Counted from the stretch's first letter, positions 1-10,289 are shown. The stretch: DNA of 64,000 bases from Pantoea trifolii (GCF_024506435.1 NZ_JANIET010000001.1:1550001-1614000); one strand, 5' to 3'. Notes: a model not told the origin generated them from the sequence alone. A program made the numbers and translations.

Positions 1-42
1 AACTTATGCAAAAAAAATGCTGAGAAAATTCCTGGAATTTAC

Positions 43-534
43 TTAATGAAACAATTCAGACGGAATTTTTGCGGAGTTAGGTTGTCTGGAAGGGGCGTAT
101 TGACCTCCCTGCGGACGCAAAATCAGACCGAGTGCTTCACCTTCTGCCGCGGCTTTTTCCAATTCTAGACGCTCTTCATCGCTCAATTCGTACGGAATCC
201 AGGCTAGAACCACGCTGTAATTGCCTGTACGTAATGCCTTCACCATACTTTCCACGGTGTTAAAACGCTCAGATTCGGTGATATGCATACTCTTTTCTAA
301 CGGCAATCCTGACTGCTGCATCCAGCTACGATTCAACTTATGCGCTGGAGTGAGCCACAGCTGCCAGCGCGATTGCTCGCTCAGCTGTTTCAGTACCGGC
401 AGCAGTATAAGTTGCATCATTCCAGGTTGTTCGCTGGAGCGCAGTTCAGTGATTCCACCCAGCGAAGGTTGCGCTAAGCTGGATGAAGCGAAACGATGTG
501 AACGGTCAGCAGAGCCAGAGAAATGAGTACGCAT
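43..534 (-). CDS. sulA: SOS cell division inhibitor SulA
   Basis: SulA blocks FtsZ polymerisation during the SOS response and is later removed by Lon protease. The 163-residue product has the usual family length. It shows the conserved central stretch (QPGMMQLILLPVLKQLSEQS, SRWQLWLTPAHKLNRSW) and the C-terminal histidine typical of the Lon-recognised tail (SELFH). Its position next to sxy on the opposite strand is the enterobacterial arrangement. A perfect LexA half-site pair lies 23 bp upstream of the start, so the gene is expected to be DNA-damage inducible. Identification is firm from sequence and context. Confidence 0.95.
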   Translation of the reverse strand: MRTHFSGSADRSHRFASSSLAQPSLGGITELRSSEQPGMMQLILLPVLKQLSEQSRWQLWLTPAHKLNRSWMQQSGLPLEKSMHITESERFNTVESMVKALRTGNYSVVLAWIPYELSDEERLELEKAAAEGEALGLILRPQGGQYAPSRQPNSAKIPSELFH

Positions 535-556
535 AATTTAATCACTCAGTAATGAA

Positions 557-572
557 CTGTATGGATGTACAG
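557..572 (-). promoter_or_regulatory. LexA box of sulA
   Basis: The sequence reads CTGT, eight bases, ACAG, flanked by A/T in the way of the consensus SOS box. It sits 23 bp upstream of the sulA start codon, where it would cover the promoter. This is a perfect match to the CTGT-N8-ACAG core. Confidence 0.93.
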
Positions 573-756
573 TAATGGCTTCCTGGATAAAGATCAACCT
601 CAATTTCTGAAAACGCCTCGCAATTTCTGCACAAGATACCTCCCGTCTGCTTTTATTCATTGAACAGCTAAATCGTTTTTTTTATCTTCTAACCAGATGA
701 ATCTGCGAGCTTTTATAGGAAATTTCCCGCGCATGGAATCCATTGAAGGGGGCGTT

Positions 757-1383
757 ATGAAGAGATATAACCCGGTAGTTGAACAATCGAAAGCGCAGTT
801 GGCGGCATTAGGTAAAATTGAATCGCGCACGCAATTTGGTGGTTATGCACTGACTGTTGAGAAGGTGATTTTTGCGTATATCAATGAGGATGCACTCTAT
901 CTTCGAGCTAGCGAGGCGCTTCACGTCTATAACGCACAGCGTTCACTGGAACCGCTAGTGTACCGTAAGCGTGGCGTGCCGGTGACACTGAGCTACTTCA
1001 AAGTGGATACGCAATTGTGGCAAAACCCTGAACAGTTATTGCAGCTGTCAGCATGTTCTCTGCGTGCCGCACAGGACGAAGCAGCGACCAGACTTGTCTC
1101 GCTGCGTTTGAAAGATCTGCCGAATTTAAGCCTGCGATTGGAGCTGATGCTGCATAAGGTAGGGATCAGTTCGGTGCAATTGCTGTGTGAAACAGGCTCG
1201 CGACAAAGCTGGCTGAAACTACGCGCGGTGAATAAGCACATTGGGTTAAAAACGCTGTTGGCGCTGGAAGGTGCAATATCAGGACATCATGAAGCGGCGT
1301 TACCCAGCGCCATCAGGCAAGAGCTTTACACCTGGTATCTAAAAATGCTCCGCCAGCACGCGGCGGAGCATCAATCGCTTTAG
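757..1383 (+). CDS. sxy: Sxy/TfoX family competence regulator
   Basis: Sxy acts with CRP at CRP-S promoters to switch on DNA-uptake genes. The product is 208 residues, matching the E. coli protein in length. It has the TfoX N-terminal domain (residues about 10-110, including SRTQFGGYALTVEKVIFAYI and the LYLRA motif) and the C-terminal helix-hairpin domain (LKDLPNLSLRLELMLHKVGI). The ATG at 757 is preferred over an in-frame upstream ATG at 697 because an AAGGGGG ribosome site precedes it and the protein then aligns with the family start. It ends tail-to-tail with yccS, overlapping by 4 bp. Confidence 0.92.
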   Translation: MKRYNPVVEQSKAQLAALGKIESRTQFGGYALTVEKVIFAYINEDALYLRASEALHVYNAQRSLEPLVYRKRGVPVTLSYFKVDTQLWQNPEQLLQLSACSLRAAQDEAATRLVSLRLKDLPNLSLRLELMLHKVGISSVQLLCETGSRQSWLKLRAVNKHIGLKTLLALEGAISGHHEAALPSAIRQELYTWYLKMLRQHAAEHQSL

Positions 1384-3518
1384 TCATTGATGAGAGTACG
1401 GCGTAGACGGGCAATTTCAGGCAGCAGCGCGACTAACAAGCCCAATTGCTGAATCACTAATGGTGCGCGTGTATCCGGGCTGTTTTTCATCTCGTTCATG
1501 CGCTGCATTAGCGCCTGCTGCATCTCAGTGGCTTGAGTATCCGTAACCCGGTCGATCTGCAGCACATCTTCAATGAAGCAGACTGCGTCATCCAGTAAGT
1601 TCAGTAAAGTAGCATCCGCGAGATGTGCGCGGTGCGCTCCCAGTGCGGAGATATAGCTGAGGAAGGAGTGGTTCAGACATAGCAGTCGAAACGCATTTTC
1701 ACGTAGCGGCTGTTGTAGCTTGAGTTCACCACTGATGTTTGACACCACTGACGCCAGCTCGGCATCGGCATTATGCGCATCGCGGCGTGCCACGCGATAA
1801 GCGAGACGATTGTCTTTGCCTTGGTGATATTGCTCCATAATCGCATCCAGATAGCGACAGTTCGCATCCAGTGTGCGATCGGCGACGGCGGTGATTTTGC
1901 GAAAACGCCAGTCTGGCCAGACAAAGGCCACGGCCAGCCACGCCAGTCCGCAGCCCAGTAAGGTATCCACCACGCGCGGCAGCGCCACTTCAAATCCTTC
2001 GCCGAGCAAGTTGAAGCACAGCAGAACCAGCAAAGTGATAAACAAAGTGGCTTGCGCATACTGAATCTGGCGGAAGGCGAAGAACAGCACGCCGCTCAGT
2101 ACAATCAGCACCAACTGACCTTCAATTGAGGGCACCAGCCACAATACCGGCAGGCCGATGGCAACGCCGGCTAAGGTGCCGCCAATACGCAATGCGAGGC
2201 GTCGTCGGGTGGCGTTGTAGTTGGGCTGGCAGACAAACAGGCTGGTCAGCAAGATCCAGTAACCGCGATCGACGCCGGTGATTTGAATAAAGGCGTAGCC
2301 AACACACAGCACTAGCGACATACGCACTGCATGGCGGAACAGGGCCGATTGTGGGCTGAGATGGCGACTCAGGCGTAAGCGGATATCCGCCCAGCCGCTG
2401 AGCCCTTCGCGTGACAGATGGTGATCGCTCTGCGGAGACGGTTCGGCCAGCATCTGCTCTGACTCAATCGATGCCAGTTGCGCATCAATGGCGCGCAGAT
2501 TACGCAGCAGCCAAAACAGTGCATGAATGTGTGGATCCTGCAGCTCGTTCTGCTGAAGGCGTTGCAGCGCGGTTTCCAGCCGTTCAAAGGTGCGTTCAAA
2601 ATGGCTGTCGTGATGCCACGGCTGACGCAGCAAAATGGTCTCCGCCAGTTGCCGACACGCGCGCGCTTGCATGTTCATCAGACGCTGGAAACGGAATAGC
2701 ACTTCGTTGTAACGCCAGTTATCACGCAGCAAATGGTATTGCAGATGCGAGGAGCTGGCGCGTTCATGGATATCCTGCGCGACAAAATAGTAGTGCAGGC
2801 TGCGACGCGTGCTGCGTGAACCGCGGTCGCCACGCAAACGACTTTGAATGGTGCTTTTAGTGAGATTGAGCTGGGCCACCAACTGGCTGTTGACCATCGC
2901 CGTGGCAACCAGCGTAGCGTCATCCTGATCGCCGCCATCAGGATCAAACAGGTTTGCTTTGGCTTCAAGATAGCGCGCCAGCTGGGAAAAACTGCCTGCC
3001 AGTTGTTCCTGCACCGGGCGCACCGGAAACATCAAATGACCAACAAAGGTCAGCAAGTTGTACCAAAGGGCACCGATCAACAGCAGCGCTGGCTGCATCC
3101 ACCACTGCGGGAACAAGCCGATGCCCAGCATGGTATAAACCGCAATCAGCAGCGCACCAAAGGCGATGGTGGCATAACGCTGTCCCAGCGCACCGAGCAA
3201 AATAAAGCCCCAGCTGGAAAGCGCCAGACCCAGAGCAAACGCCCACGGATGGGGGAACAACAGTTCCACCGACACCGAAGCAATACAGAAACACACCAAC
3301 GTGATCAACAGATTGCGCACACGCCCAATCCAGCGATCGTCGAGATCCGCCAGCGCCGCAGCGACGACACCCAGCGTCAGCGGAATGGTCCACTCTATTT
3401 GGTGCAGCCACCACGGCACCGCCGCGCATCCGGTCAAGGCAAAGAAGATGCGCAGCAAATAGCGCAGGCTGCTGTTAAACAGATAACGTCGCCAGCCTGG
3501 CAAGGCGTCATGAATCAT
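1380..3518 (-). CDS. yccS: FUSC-family inner membrane protein YccS
   Basis: This is a 712-residue inner membrane protein of the FUSC/YccS family, whose members resemble the aromatic acid exporter subunit AaeB. The N-terminal quarter contains a bundle of hydrophobic helices. A long cytoplasmic stretch follows, then a second helix bundle around residues 390-520 (SALFRHAVRMSLVLCVGYAF, YWILLTSLFVCQPNYNATRR). The motif QPNYNATRRR is typical of the fusaric acid resistance family. It forms an operon with yccF, which ends 9 bp upstream. The exact substrate is not known. Confidence 0.9.
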   Translation of the reverse strand: MIHDALPGWRRYLFNSSLRYLLRIFFALTGCAAVPWWLHQIEWTIPLTLGVVAAALADLDDRWIGRVRNLLITLVCFCIASVSVELLFPHPWAFALGLALSSWGFILLGALGQRYATIAFGALLIAVYTMLGIGLFPQWWMQPALLLIGALWYNLLTFVGHLMFPVRPVQEQLAGSFSQLARYLEAKANLFDPDGGDQDDATLVATAMVNSQLVAQLNLTKSTIQSRLRGDRGSRSTRRSLHYYFVAQDIHERASSSHLQYHLLRDNWRYNEVLFRFQRLMNMQARACRQLAETILLRQPWHHDSHFERTFERLETALQRLQQNELQDPHIHALFWLLRNLRAIDAQLASIESEQMLAEPSPQSDHHLSREGLSGWADIRLRLSRHLSPQSALFRHAVRMSLVLCVGYAFIQITGVDRGYWILLTSLFVCQPNYNATRRRLALRIGGTLAGVAIGLPVLWLVPSIEGQLVLIVLSGVLFFAFRQIQYAQATLFITLLVLLCFNLLGEGFEVALPRVVDTLLGCGLAWLAVAFVWPDWRFRKITAVADRTLDANCRYLDAIMEQYHQGKDNRLAYRVARRDAHNADAELASVVSNISGELKLQQPLRENAFRLLCLNHSFLSYISALGAHRAHLADATLLNLLDDAVCFIEDVLQIDRVTDTQATEMQQALMQRMNEMKNSPDTRAPLVIQQLGLLVALLPEIARLRRTLIND

Positions 3519-3527
3519 TGAACGGCC

Positions 3528-3971
3528 TCAGTAACGGCGACGCGCATTAGCTTCACGCGCGGCCTGGGCTTCTTCAACGGAGACCACGCGACGGCCGACC
3601 GGCCACAGCGCAATCGCGGCGATTTTGAAGTTGGCGATGCCAACAGGAATGCCGATGATGGTCAGACACTGCACGATACCGGCCGAGATATGCGCCAGAC
3701 ATAACCACCAGCCAAACAGTATCAGCCAGAAGATGTTGAGGAAGGTGCCGCCGGTATTCATCACATGGCTTTTGCTGTCGGGGCGCAGCACATCGACATG
3801 CACCGCTTCGTTGCCAAAAGGCAGCAGAGACAGCTTGGTGATTTCCCAGCAGGAACGCGTCAACGGCAGCGTGAAAATCAGTACGATGCTCACCAACGTG
3901 GCGAACAGCCAGCTGAGAGTGGTGAAGAAGCCGCCGAGAATGAAATTAAGAATATTAAGTACGGTACGCAT
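3528..3971 (-). CDS. yccF: YccF family inner membrane protein
   Basis: This is a 147-residue membrane protein with two copies of the YccF motif (LPLTRSCWEITKLSLLPFGN and the IIGIPVGIANFKIAAIALWP segment), each next to hydrophobic helices. The chosen start, MRTVLNILNF, matches the E. coli protein. An upstream ATG would add 14 unrelated residues. Its role is unknown; in E. coli it is paired with yccS, as here, so the two probably work together. The C-terminus ends in the conserved EAQAAREANARRRY segment. Confidence 0.92.
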   Translation of the reverse strand: MRTVLNILNFILGGFFTTLSWLFATLVSIVLIFTLPLTRSCWEITKLSLLPFGNEAVHVDVLRPDSKSHVMNTGGTFLNIFWLILFGWWLCLAHISAGIVQCLTIIGIPVGIANFKIAAIALWPVGRRVVSVEEAQAAREANARRRY

Positions 3972-4094
3972 AAACGTGATTTTCCTTTTGCAATCCGCAA
4001 TATGTGGCGCCAAGTTTAGCTCTTTTTAAGGCTGGAGCGCCAAGAGTCTGACAGGTAAACTGCGCGATATCGAATTCCACATGACGGTGCGGAC

Positions 4095-6149
4095 ATGGAA
4101 CTGAAAGCAACATCAATGGGTAAACGTCTGGCACAGCATCCCTATAATCGGGTGCGCTTGCTGGCCGCCGGCGTGGAAGTCAGTGGCGATCGCCATGAAT
4201 ATCTGATTCCGTTTAACCAGTTGCTCAACATTGCCTGCAAGCGCGGCATGGTGTGGGGCGAACTGGAGTTTCTGCTGCCAGACGAGAAAGTGGTGCGCCT
4301 GCATGGCACCGAATGGCAGGAAACGCAGCGCTTTTTCCACTATTTGCAGCACGCCTGGCAGCAGTGGAGCGAGGAGATGAGCGAGGTGAGCGCCGAGGTG
4401 CTCGCCGCGCTGGAGCAGGAAATTCTCGCCTTTACGCAGCAGGATCGCTGGTTGAAACGCAGTGAGCTGAGCGCGGTGAAAGAGAGCATTACGCGCCAGT
4501 TTTCTGCCTTGCCGTTGCCTCTCGCGCGTATTGCCGAGTTTGACAACTGCCGTGAACGCTGGGAATTTTGCCAGCAATGGCTGGATCAGGGTGAAACGGC
4601 CATCCGCCAACGCAATCGCGAATGGACCAGTAAGATCCTCAGCGATTATCACGAATTCTTCTCCACGGTTGAAACCACGCCGCTCAATCCATCGCAATGT
4701 GAAGCCGTAGTGAATGGCGAAGATGCGCTGCTGGTGCTGGCGGGGGCAGGCAGCGGCAAAACCTCGGTGCTGGTGGCGCGCGCAGGTTGGTTGCTGAAAC
4801 GCAAACTGGCGCAACCGGATCAAATTCTGCTGCTGGCGTTTGGTCGTCAGGCGGCAGAAGAGATGAATGATCGCATTCAAACACGTCTTGGCGAGAGCGC
4901 GATTCAGGCGCGTACCTTCCATGCGCTGGCGCTGCATATCATCCGTGAAGGCAGTAACAAACAACCGGTGATCAGCAAACTGGAGAGCGACAGCAAGGCG
5001 CGGCGACAGTTGCTGATTGAGACCTGGCGCGAGCAGTGCAACAGCAAGAAAGCGCAGGCCAGCGGCTGGCGTCAGTGGTTGCAGGATGAGCTGGAGTGGG
5101 AGATTCCCGAAGGTCCCTTTTGGCAAGATGACAAACTGGCGCAGCGCATCGCATCGCGCATGGAGCGCTGGCTGGGCTTGATGCGCATGCACGGCGGCGC
5201 GCAGGCGGCCATGATCGCGGATGTGGCAGAAGCGCAGCGCGATAATTTCAGCAAGCGTGTCAAACTGATGGCGCCACTGTTGAAGGCATGGAAAAGCGCG
5301 CTGAAAGAGGAGGGCGCGGTTGATTTCTCCGGGCTGATTCATCAGGCGATTGCCATTCTGGAGAAAGGGCGCTTTATCAGCCCGTGGAAGCATATTCTGG
5401 TCGATGAGTTTCAGGACATCTCACCGCAGCGAGCCGCACTGCTAACGGCGCTGCGTCAGCAAAACAAGCGAACCAGCCTTTACGCGGTGGGCGATGACTG
5501 GCAGGCAATCTATCGCTTTAGCGGTGCCGAAATGAGCCTGACCACCGCGTTCCATCACTATTTCGGTGATGGCGATCGCTGCGTGCTGGATACCACCTAT
5601 CGCTTTAACGAGCGCATCGGTGAGATTGCCAATCGCTTCGTGCAGCAAAACCCGCATCAGCTGCGCAAGCCGCTAAACAGCTTGAGCAAGGGCAATAAAA
5701 AATCGGTGACTTTGCTGCCGCAGGAGCAACTGGAAGCGCTGTTCGATAAACTGAGCGGCTATGCCAAACCCCATGAGCGCGTGCTGTTGCTGGCGCGTTA
5801 TCACCATTTGCGCCCGTCAATCCTTGATAAAGCCAAAACGCGCTGGCCAAAGTTACAGCTGGATTTTATGACCATTCATGCCAGCAAAGGCCAACAGGCG
5901 GATTTCGTCATTGTGTTGGGGCTGCATCAGGGACGCGACGGTTTTCCGGCAGAAGCGCGAGAATCCATCATGGAACAGGGTTTGCTGCCGCAGCCGGAAG
6001 ATTTCCCGGATGCGGAGGAGCGGCGGCTGGCGTATGTGGCGATGACGCGCGCGCGCCAGCAGGTGTGGCTAATGTTCGATAAAGATCGGCCTTCGGCATT
6101 TGTCGAACACCTGCGCGATTTGGGTGTGCCACAAAGCCGTAAGGCCTGA
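4095..6149 (+). CDS. helD: DNA helicase IV
   Basis: HelD is a superfamily 1 (UvrD/Rep type) 3'-5' DNA helicase involved in recombination and repair. The 684-residue length is the same as in E. coli. Walker A (AGAGSGKTS) starts near residue 216, motif II (VDEFQD) near residue 437, motif III as GDDWQAIYRFSG, motif V as MTIHASKGQQADFVIVLG and motif VI as RRLAYVAMTRAR. The first 190 residues form the helicase IV-specific N-terminal domain. It is divergent from yccF-yccS and stands as a single gene. Confidence 0.96.
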   Translation: MELKATSMGKRLAQHPYNRVRLLAAGVEVSGDRHEYLIPFNQLLNIACKRGMVWGELEFLLPDEKVVRLHGTEWQETQRFFHYLQHAWQQWSEEMSEVSAEVLAALEQEILAFTQQDRWLKRSELSAVKESITRQFSALPLPLARIAEFDNCRERWEFCQQWLDQGETAIRQRNREWTSKILSDYHEFFSTVETTPLNPSQCEAVVNGEDALLVLAGAGSGKTSVLVARAGWLLKRKLAQPDQILLLAFGRQAAEEMNDRIQTRLGESAIQARTFHALALHIIREGSNKQPVISKLESDSKARRQLLIETWREQCNSKKAQASGWRQWLQDELEWEIPEGPFWQDDKLAQRIASRMERWLGLMRMHGGAQAAMIADVAEAQRDNFSKRVKLMAPLLKAWKSALKEEGAVDFSGLIHQAIAILEKGRFISPWKHILVDEFQDISPQRAALLTALRQQNKRTSLYAVGDDWQAIYRFSGAEMSLTTAFHHYFGDGDRCVLDTTYRFNERIGEIANRFVQQNPHQLRKPLNSLSKGNKKSVTLLPQEQLEALFDKLSGYAKPHERVLLLARYHHLRPSILDKAKTRWPKLQLDFMTIHASKGQQADFVIVLGLHQGRDGFPAEARESIMEQGLLPQPEDFPDAEERRLAYVAMTRARQQVWLMFDKDRPSAFVEHLRDLGVPQSRKA

Positions 6150-6152
6150 TGA

Positions 6153-6614
6153 TTAGGGTTTCAGACGTTCGGCGAGATAACGCTGATAATCTGGAATCTG
6201 AATCTCAATCTGCTGGGCAAATTTCGGTGACTGAATAATAAAATCTGCGGTGGTGCGATTATTGGCCACCGGGATATTCCATACCGTGGCGAGGCGCAGC
6301 AGCGCTTTGACATCCGGATCGTGCGGCACCGCATTCAGCGGGTCCCAGAAGAAAATCAGCACATCAATTTTGCCTTCCGAAATCAACGCGCCCACTTGCT
6401 GATCGCCGCCCATCGGGCCGCTCAGCATGGCGTTAACGTCTAATCCCGTATGACGATTAATCAGATTGCCGGTGGTGCCGGTAGCGTAAAGCACATGCTG
6501 CTGCAGCGTGCTTTGGTTGATTTGCACCCACTCAAGCAGCGAGGCTTTGCAGTGATCGTGTGCAACGAGGGCGATATGTTTCTGAACCTGAAGGGTACGA
6601 ACGGTCTGCTCCAT
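6153..6614 (-). CDS. mgsA: methylglyoxal synthase
   Basis: MgsA converts dihydroxyacetone phosphate to methylglyoxal and phosphate, a bypass of lower glycolysis used under sugar-phosphate stress. The product is 153 residues. The catalytic Asp is D71 in [14 protein letters not shown], and the phosphate-binding ATGTTGNLI and substrate-pocket [20 protein letters not shown] segments are intact. It converges on helD with only 3 bp between the stops, as in E. coli. Confidence 0.96.
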   Translation of the reverse strand: MEQTVRTLQVQKHIALVAHDHCKASLLEWVQINQSTLQQHVLYATGTTGNLINRHTGLDVNAMLSGPMGGDQQVGALISEGKIDVLIFFWDPLNAVPHDPDVKALLRLATVWNIPVANNRTTADFIIQSPKFAQQIEIQIPDYQRYLAERLKP

Positions 6615-6682
6615 AGGGCTTCCTGTTTCTTCTCATGCATTATGTGTTAATGCAGGAGTTTACCCCTGGCGTTTCATCACTA

Positions 6683-7309
6683 TCAACTTGTGCGTAAGGT
6701 TTTCATCCAGCTAATAAAACGCAGACGTGTGGCAGCATCAAAACGCTTAAACCAGACTTGCAAAGAGGGAAGATCGCTAACGTCCTGCCAGGCGTAATCC
6801 ATATCCAATTGCGCCTCGCTTACGCTCAGCGAATGCAAGGCAAAACGTGGAACCGAAGCGGCGTGGGCATCACGATTATAATTCACCATCGCCTTTTCGA
6901 AATCGTTATCACTTTCCTTCGGCAAATGGTCGCGCAGGCTGGTGATCTCCATGCCACGTTCATCAATCAGCTGGAAGTTGAGCGTTTTGTCAAAGGTGGT
7001 GCGTTCGCGACGATTATTGAGCGCGGGCAAACGAATCGCCACCGAATGGGCGTTAGCGTTAAAAGTGACGATCATCGGTACGGATTGAAAGTGCGCGGCG
7101 TCAGCGCCCGGTTTTTCCACACGAAACAGAAACTGATGCTGCCCACGCTCCAGCTCAAGGCTGCCAGCACCTTTCAGCAGTGAGCCTGAGATTTTACGCC
7201 CGTCCAGCACCAGCAGTTCGATCTCGGGATCGAGCTTGAGAGTGATGGCCTGGCATGAGGCTGATACGAGCAACAGCAATAAACCCGTAGCAGTTAAAGA
7301 CAGCTTCAT
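6683..7309 (-). CDS. csgI: periplasmic DUF2057 protein, curli inhibitor CsgI (YccT)
   Basis: This is a 208-residue exported protein of the DUF2057 family. It starts with a signal peptide (MKLSLTATGLLLLLVSASCQA) likely cleaved after residue 21. The E. coli orthologue YccT has been described as CsgI, a periplasmic inhibitor of curli subunit assembly. The order mgsA-yccT-yccU matches E. coli. No curli genes occur in this window, so whether the same role holds here is inference. Confidence 0.85.
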   Translation of the reverse strand: MKLSLTATGLLLLLVSASCQAITLKLDPEIELLVLDGRKISGSLLKGAGSLELERGQHQFLFRVEKPGADAAHFQSVPMIVTFNANAHSVAIRLPALNNRRERTTFDKTLNFQLIDERGMEITSLRDHLPKESDNDFEKAMVNYNRDAHAASVPRFALHSLSVSEAQLDMDYAWQDVSDLPSLQVWFKRFDAATRLRFISWMKTLRTS

Positions 7310-7486
7310 TTCAACTCCCGGCAGAAGGGGGTAAATCGATTATGTGTAGCAAAGTATTACATTATGGCAGTAAATTTACATTTTTACATATTTATTCGTG
7401 CTGCTGTGCAAAGTTCTCATGCTCGGCAGTTGCAGCCTAATGCGCAATGCCAACTACACTTAAGCGAATGAACCAGGAGAAAAAAG

Positions 7487-7900
7487 ATGAATGATCAAAC
7501 GATTCGCGATGTGCTGATTAAAACCAAACGTATCGCATTAGTAGGCGCCAGCGATCGCCCCGACCGCCCAAGCTATGGCGTGATGAAATACTTGCTCGAT
7601 CAGGGATACGACGTGATTCCAGTGAGCCCTAAACTGGCGGGTCAACAACTTCTTGGTCAAACCGCTTATGCCACGCTGGCGGATGTTCCTGGAAAAGTGG
7701 ATATGGTGGATGTGTTTCGCAATGCCGAAGCGGCGTGGGGGGTAGCGCAGGAAGCGATTGCCATCGGTGCAGACACGTTGTGGTTACAGCTGGGCGTGAT
7801 TAATGAGCAAGCGGCGGTGCTGGCGCAGGACGCGGGTATGACCGTCGTGATGGATCGCTGTCCAAAGATTGAAATTCCGCGACTGGGTATCACGCGCTAA
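7487..7900 (+). CDS. yccU: CoA-binding protein YccU
   Basis: This is a 137-residue protein made up of a single CoA-binding Rossmann domain, like the N-terminal part of succinyl-CoA synthetase alpha. The nucleotide-binding turn is [20 protein letters not shown] near the start, and the C-terminal [17 protein letters not shown] segment is family-typical. A clear AGGAG ribosome site precedes the ATG. Its biological role is not established. The position between yccT and hspQ is conserved. Confidence 0.92.
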   Translation: MNDQTIRDVLIKTKRIALVGASDRPDRPSYGVMKYLLDQGYDVIPVSPKLAGQQLLGQTAYATLADVPGKVDMVDVFRNAEAAWGVAQEAIAIGADTLWLQLGVINEQAAVLAQDAGMTVVMDRCPKIEIPRLGITR

Positions 7901-7932
7901 AACAAAAACGGCGACCTGAGTCGCCGTTGTCA

Positions 7933-8250
7933 TTAATGTCGCAGGCTGGGTGCCTGCAGCTGCTGCCGAATTGACGCGGCCAGCTCATCCATTGAAGGTT
8001 GTTCGGGATGTTCAAAGGAGGTTTCTCCCGCCAGCTGAACTTCCGCCACGTAGGTATGCACCTGATCGCCTTCTTCATCTTCCATCACTACATGATACCA
8101 GGGCGCGGCGCGCAGCGTTTCGCTGGCAGCGACATCATCAACTTCTGGCTCATCAAGCGAAAACTCCGGATCGACATCCACGATAACGCCGAGCACGCCG
8201 GAGAGACGATGTCGGACCTGCTGTCCAATTCCAAATTTAGTCGTAATCAT
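7933..8250 (-). CDS. hspQ: heat shock protein HspQ
   Basis: HspQ is a small hemimethylated-DNA-binding-fold protein (YccV family) that enhances Lon protease activity and lowers the amount of mutant DnaA. The product is 105 residues. It has the family N-terminus ([20 protein letters not shown]), the central [20 protein letters not shown] and the C-terminal [12 protein letters not shown]. It converges on yccU and lies just downstream of rlmI. Confidence 0.95.
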   Translation of the reverse strand: MITTKFGIGQQVRHRLSGVLGVIVDVDPEFSLDEPEVDDVAASETLRAAPWYHVVMEDEEGDQVHTYVAEVQLAGETSFEHPEQPSMDELAASIRQQLQAPSLRH

Positions 8251-8309
8251 TGTGACCTCCCAAAAGACTGCCCTGTTACCAATATGGAGGCAGGGACAGC
8301 GTTTTCAAG

Positions 8310-9500
8310 TCACAGCACGCGGCAGGCAAAACCTTTCAGATAAAGCCCTTCAGGATAGCTGGCGATCACTGGATGGTCGGCTGCCTGACGGAACTGCTCA
8401 ATAAATTGTACATCACGACCGGCATCAACGGCGGCATCCGCGATGATTTTCTGGAACAAATCGGTCGGCATCAGGCCAGAACAGGAGAAGGTCAGCAACA
8501 CGCCGCCGGGATTCAACAGCTGAATAGCCAGCATGTTGATGTCTTTATAGCCGCGACACGCGCCCATCAACTGGTTCTTGTTCTCAACGAATTTCGGCGG
8601 ATCCATGACGATCAGGTCGAACTTCTCGCCGCTGTCGCGATAACGACGCAGCAGCTTGAACACATCGTCACGCACGAACTGGGCGCGCGACACATCCAGA
8701 CCATTAAGCTCAACATTCTGTTTCGCCACGTCGAGTGCGTCCTGCGAAGTATCAACGCTGATCACTTCACGGCAGCCGCCCATCAAGGCCGAAACCGCAA
8801 ATCCGCCGGTGTAAGAGAAGCAGTTCAGCACGCGTGCATTCTCTGCGTAGCCACGCGTGGCAAAACGGCTGTCACGCTGATCAAGGTAATAACCGGTTTT
8901 ATGGCCGCCCTGAATATCCACCAATAGCTTCATACCGTGTTCGGTAATCGGCAGCAGCGGTGGCGGCAGTTCACCCGAAACCGCGCCTTGCGCCAGCTCC
9001 AGTCCCTCTTTTTTACGCACCGCCACGTCTGAGCGATCGTAAATAGCGCAATCCGGGAAGCACTGCTGCAAAGCTGAAACGATGGCTGGACGTTGATACT
9101 CGGCACCCGCAGATAACAGCTGCAGCACCAGGAAGTTACCGAAGCGATCGATGGTAACGCCCGGCATGCCATCGGACTCACCGGCAATCAGGCGATAGCT
9201 GTCCAGCCCGTCACGTTTTGCCAGCCAGTCACGCCACAGCTGCGCTTGCTCAAAGCGGCGCACGAAGAAGGTGATGTCAATTGACTCATCCTGTTGCCAG
9301 CTCCAGACGCGTGCGCGAATTTGTGATTGCGGAGAGTACGCGGCGCGAGCCAGCCATTTGCCATTGCTGTCACAGACATCAATGGTTTCACCAGACTGGG
9401 CTTTACCTTCCATACGTGCAACGGCACCAGAAAACACCCACGGATGGCGGCGGAGCAGGGATTTTTCACGTCCCTTTGCGAGAATCAATCGAACGGTCAT
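8310..9500 (-). CDS. rlmI: 23S rRNA m5C1962 methyltransferase RlmI
   Basis: RlmI methylates C1962 of 23S rRNA using S-adenosylmethionine. The 396-residue protein has an N-terminal PUA domain ([20 protein letters not shown]), a central domain, and a Rossmann methyltransferase domain from about residue 190 ([18 protein letters not shown], then [14 protein letters not shown]). The length is that of the E. coli enzyme. It is divergent from acyP with an 85-bp gap. Confidence 0.96.
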   Translation of the reverse strand: MTVRLILAKGREKSLLRRHPWVFSGAVARMEGKAQSGETIDVCDSNGKWLARAAYSPQSQIRARVWSWQQDESIDITFFVRRFEQAQLWRDWLAKRDGLDSYRLIAGESDGMPGVTIDRFGNFLVLQLLSAGAEYQRPAIVSALQQCFPDCAIYDRSDVAVRKKEGLELAQGAVSGELPPPLLPITEHGMKLLVDIQGGHKTGYYLDQRDSRFATRGYAENARVLNCFSYTGGFAVSALMGGCREVISVDTSQDALDVAKQNVELNGLDVSRAQFVRDDVFKLLRRYRDSGEKFDLIVMDPPKFVENKNQLMGACRGYKDINMLAIQLLNPGGVLLTFSCSGLMPTDLFQKIIADAAVDAGRDVQFIEQFRQAADHPVIASYPEGLYLKGFACRVL

Positions 9501-9585
9501 AGTTTGCTATGCTTACCTGAAAAAATGAGGCGCCATTTTCCGGCGGATGGCGGCAAATTGCAACGCAAGGTGATGGGAGAACGCA

Positions 9586-9864
9586 ATGGCAACCACATGC
9601 TGCAAAATTTGGGTACATGGCATCGTGCAGGGCGTGGGGTTTCGCTACCACACGCAAGCGCAGGCCAGACAGTTGAATCTTAACGGTTATGCGCACAATC
9701 TGGCGGACGGCAGCGTTGAAGTGCTGGCGTCCGGTGAAGCGCAGCAGGTCGATGAATTGATCAGTTGGCTAAAAGCAGGTGGGCCGCGTAGCGCGCGCGT
9801 GGACAAAGTGCTGGTGGAGCCACATCAGCCCAGGGAAGTGCCTACCCGATTCACCACTGGCTGA
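9586..9864 (+). CDS. acyP: acylphosphatase
   Basis: AcyP hydrolyses carboxyl-phosphate bonds of acylphosphates. The 92-residue protein has the signature phosphate loop [16 protein letters not shown] with its essential arginine, and the second signature [17 protein letters not shown] with its essential asparagine. The stop codon abuts the tusE stop on the other strand. The YccX assignment follows from motif and order. Confidence 0.96.
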   Translation: MATTCCKIWVHGIVQGVGFRYHTQAQARQLNLNGYAHNLADGSVEVLASGEAQQVDELISWLKAGGPRSARVDKVLVEPHQPREVPTRFTTG

Positions 9865-10197
9865 TTACAAACACTTGGCCGGTTTTGGCAATCCGGCAAT
9901 TTTGGTCGCTTGCTTCGCTGGGCCTTCCGGAAACAGGCGGAACAGATAGCGGCTGTTGCCTTTCTCCTCCCCATACTTTTGCGCCATGGCTTTCACCAGC
10001 ATGCGTACCGCCGGCGAGGTATTAAATTCCTGATAAAACGCGCGCACAAAGTGCACCACTTCCCAGTGCGCTTCACTCATCACGATCGCCTCTTGCTCCG
10101 CAATGGCGGCGGCCAGCGGTTCGCTCCAGTCCGCGCTATTTTTCAAATAGCCTTCCGCATCGGTGGCAATCTCTTTACCGGCAAAATTCACAGTCAT
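9865..10197 (-). CDS. tusE: sulfur-relay protein TusE (DsrC family)
   Basis: TusE accepts persulfide sulfur from the TusBCD complex and passes it to MnmA for 2-thiolation of wobble uridine in tRNA. The product is 110 residues and ends in KPAKCL. The penultimate cysteine is the persulfide carrier that defines the family. The DsrC body ([20 protein letters not shown]) is well conserved. Confidence 0.95.
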   Translation of the reverse strand: MTVNFAGKEIATDAEGYLKNSADWSEPLAAAIAEQEAIVMSEAHWEVVHFVRAFYQEFNTSPAVRMLVKAMAQKYGEEKGNSRYLFRLFPEGPAKQATKIAGLPKPAKCL

Positions 10198-10246
10198 TCC
10201 TCATTGCGTTAATGGACACATTGTAAATTCGCCCAGCCATAAAAAG

Positions 10247-10274
10247 CAAAAACCCCGCCGAAGCGGGGTTTGAT
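10247..10274 (-). terminator. rho-independent terminator of yccA
   Basis: On the minus strand a GC-rich hairpin (AACCCCGC with a TTCG loop and GCGGGGTT) runs into a T-rich tail (TTTTTGCTTTTT). It lies just past the yccA stop and before tusE. Confidence 0.85.
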
Positions 10275-10289
10275 AACGGTTACGGCATC

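Noticed and set aside
2844..3521. A 225-codon frame antisense to yccS
   Set aside because: It lies wholly inside yccS, is rich in Gln/Arg/His in the manner of shadow frames and matches no family.
4113..5393. A 426-codon frame antisense to helD
   Set aside because: It is a shadow of a GC-rich gene with a strong helicase identity on the other strand.
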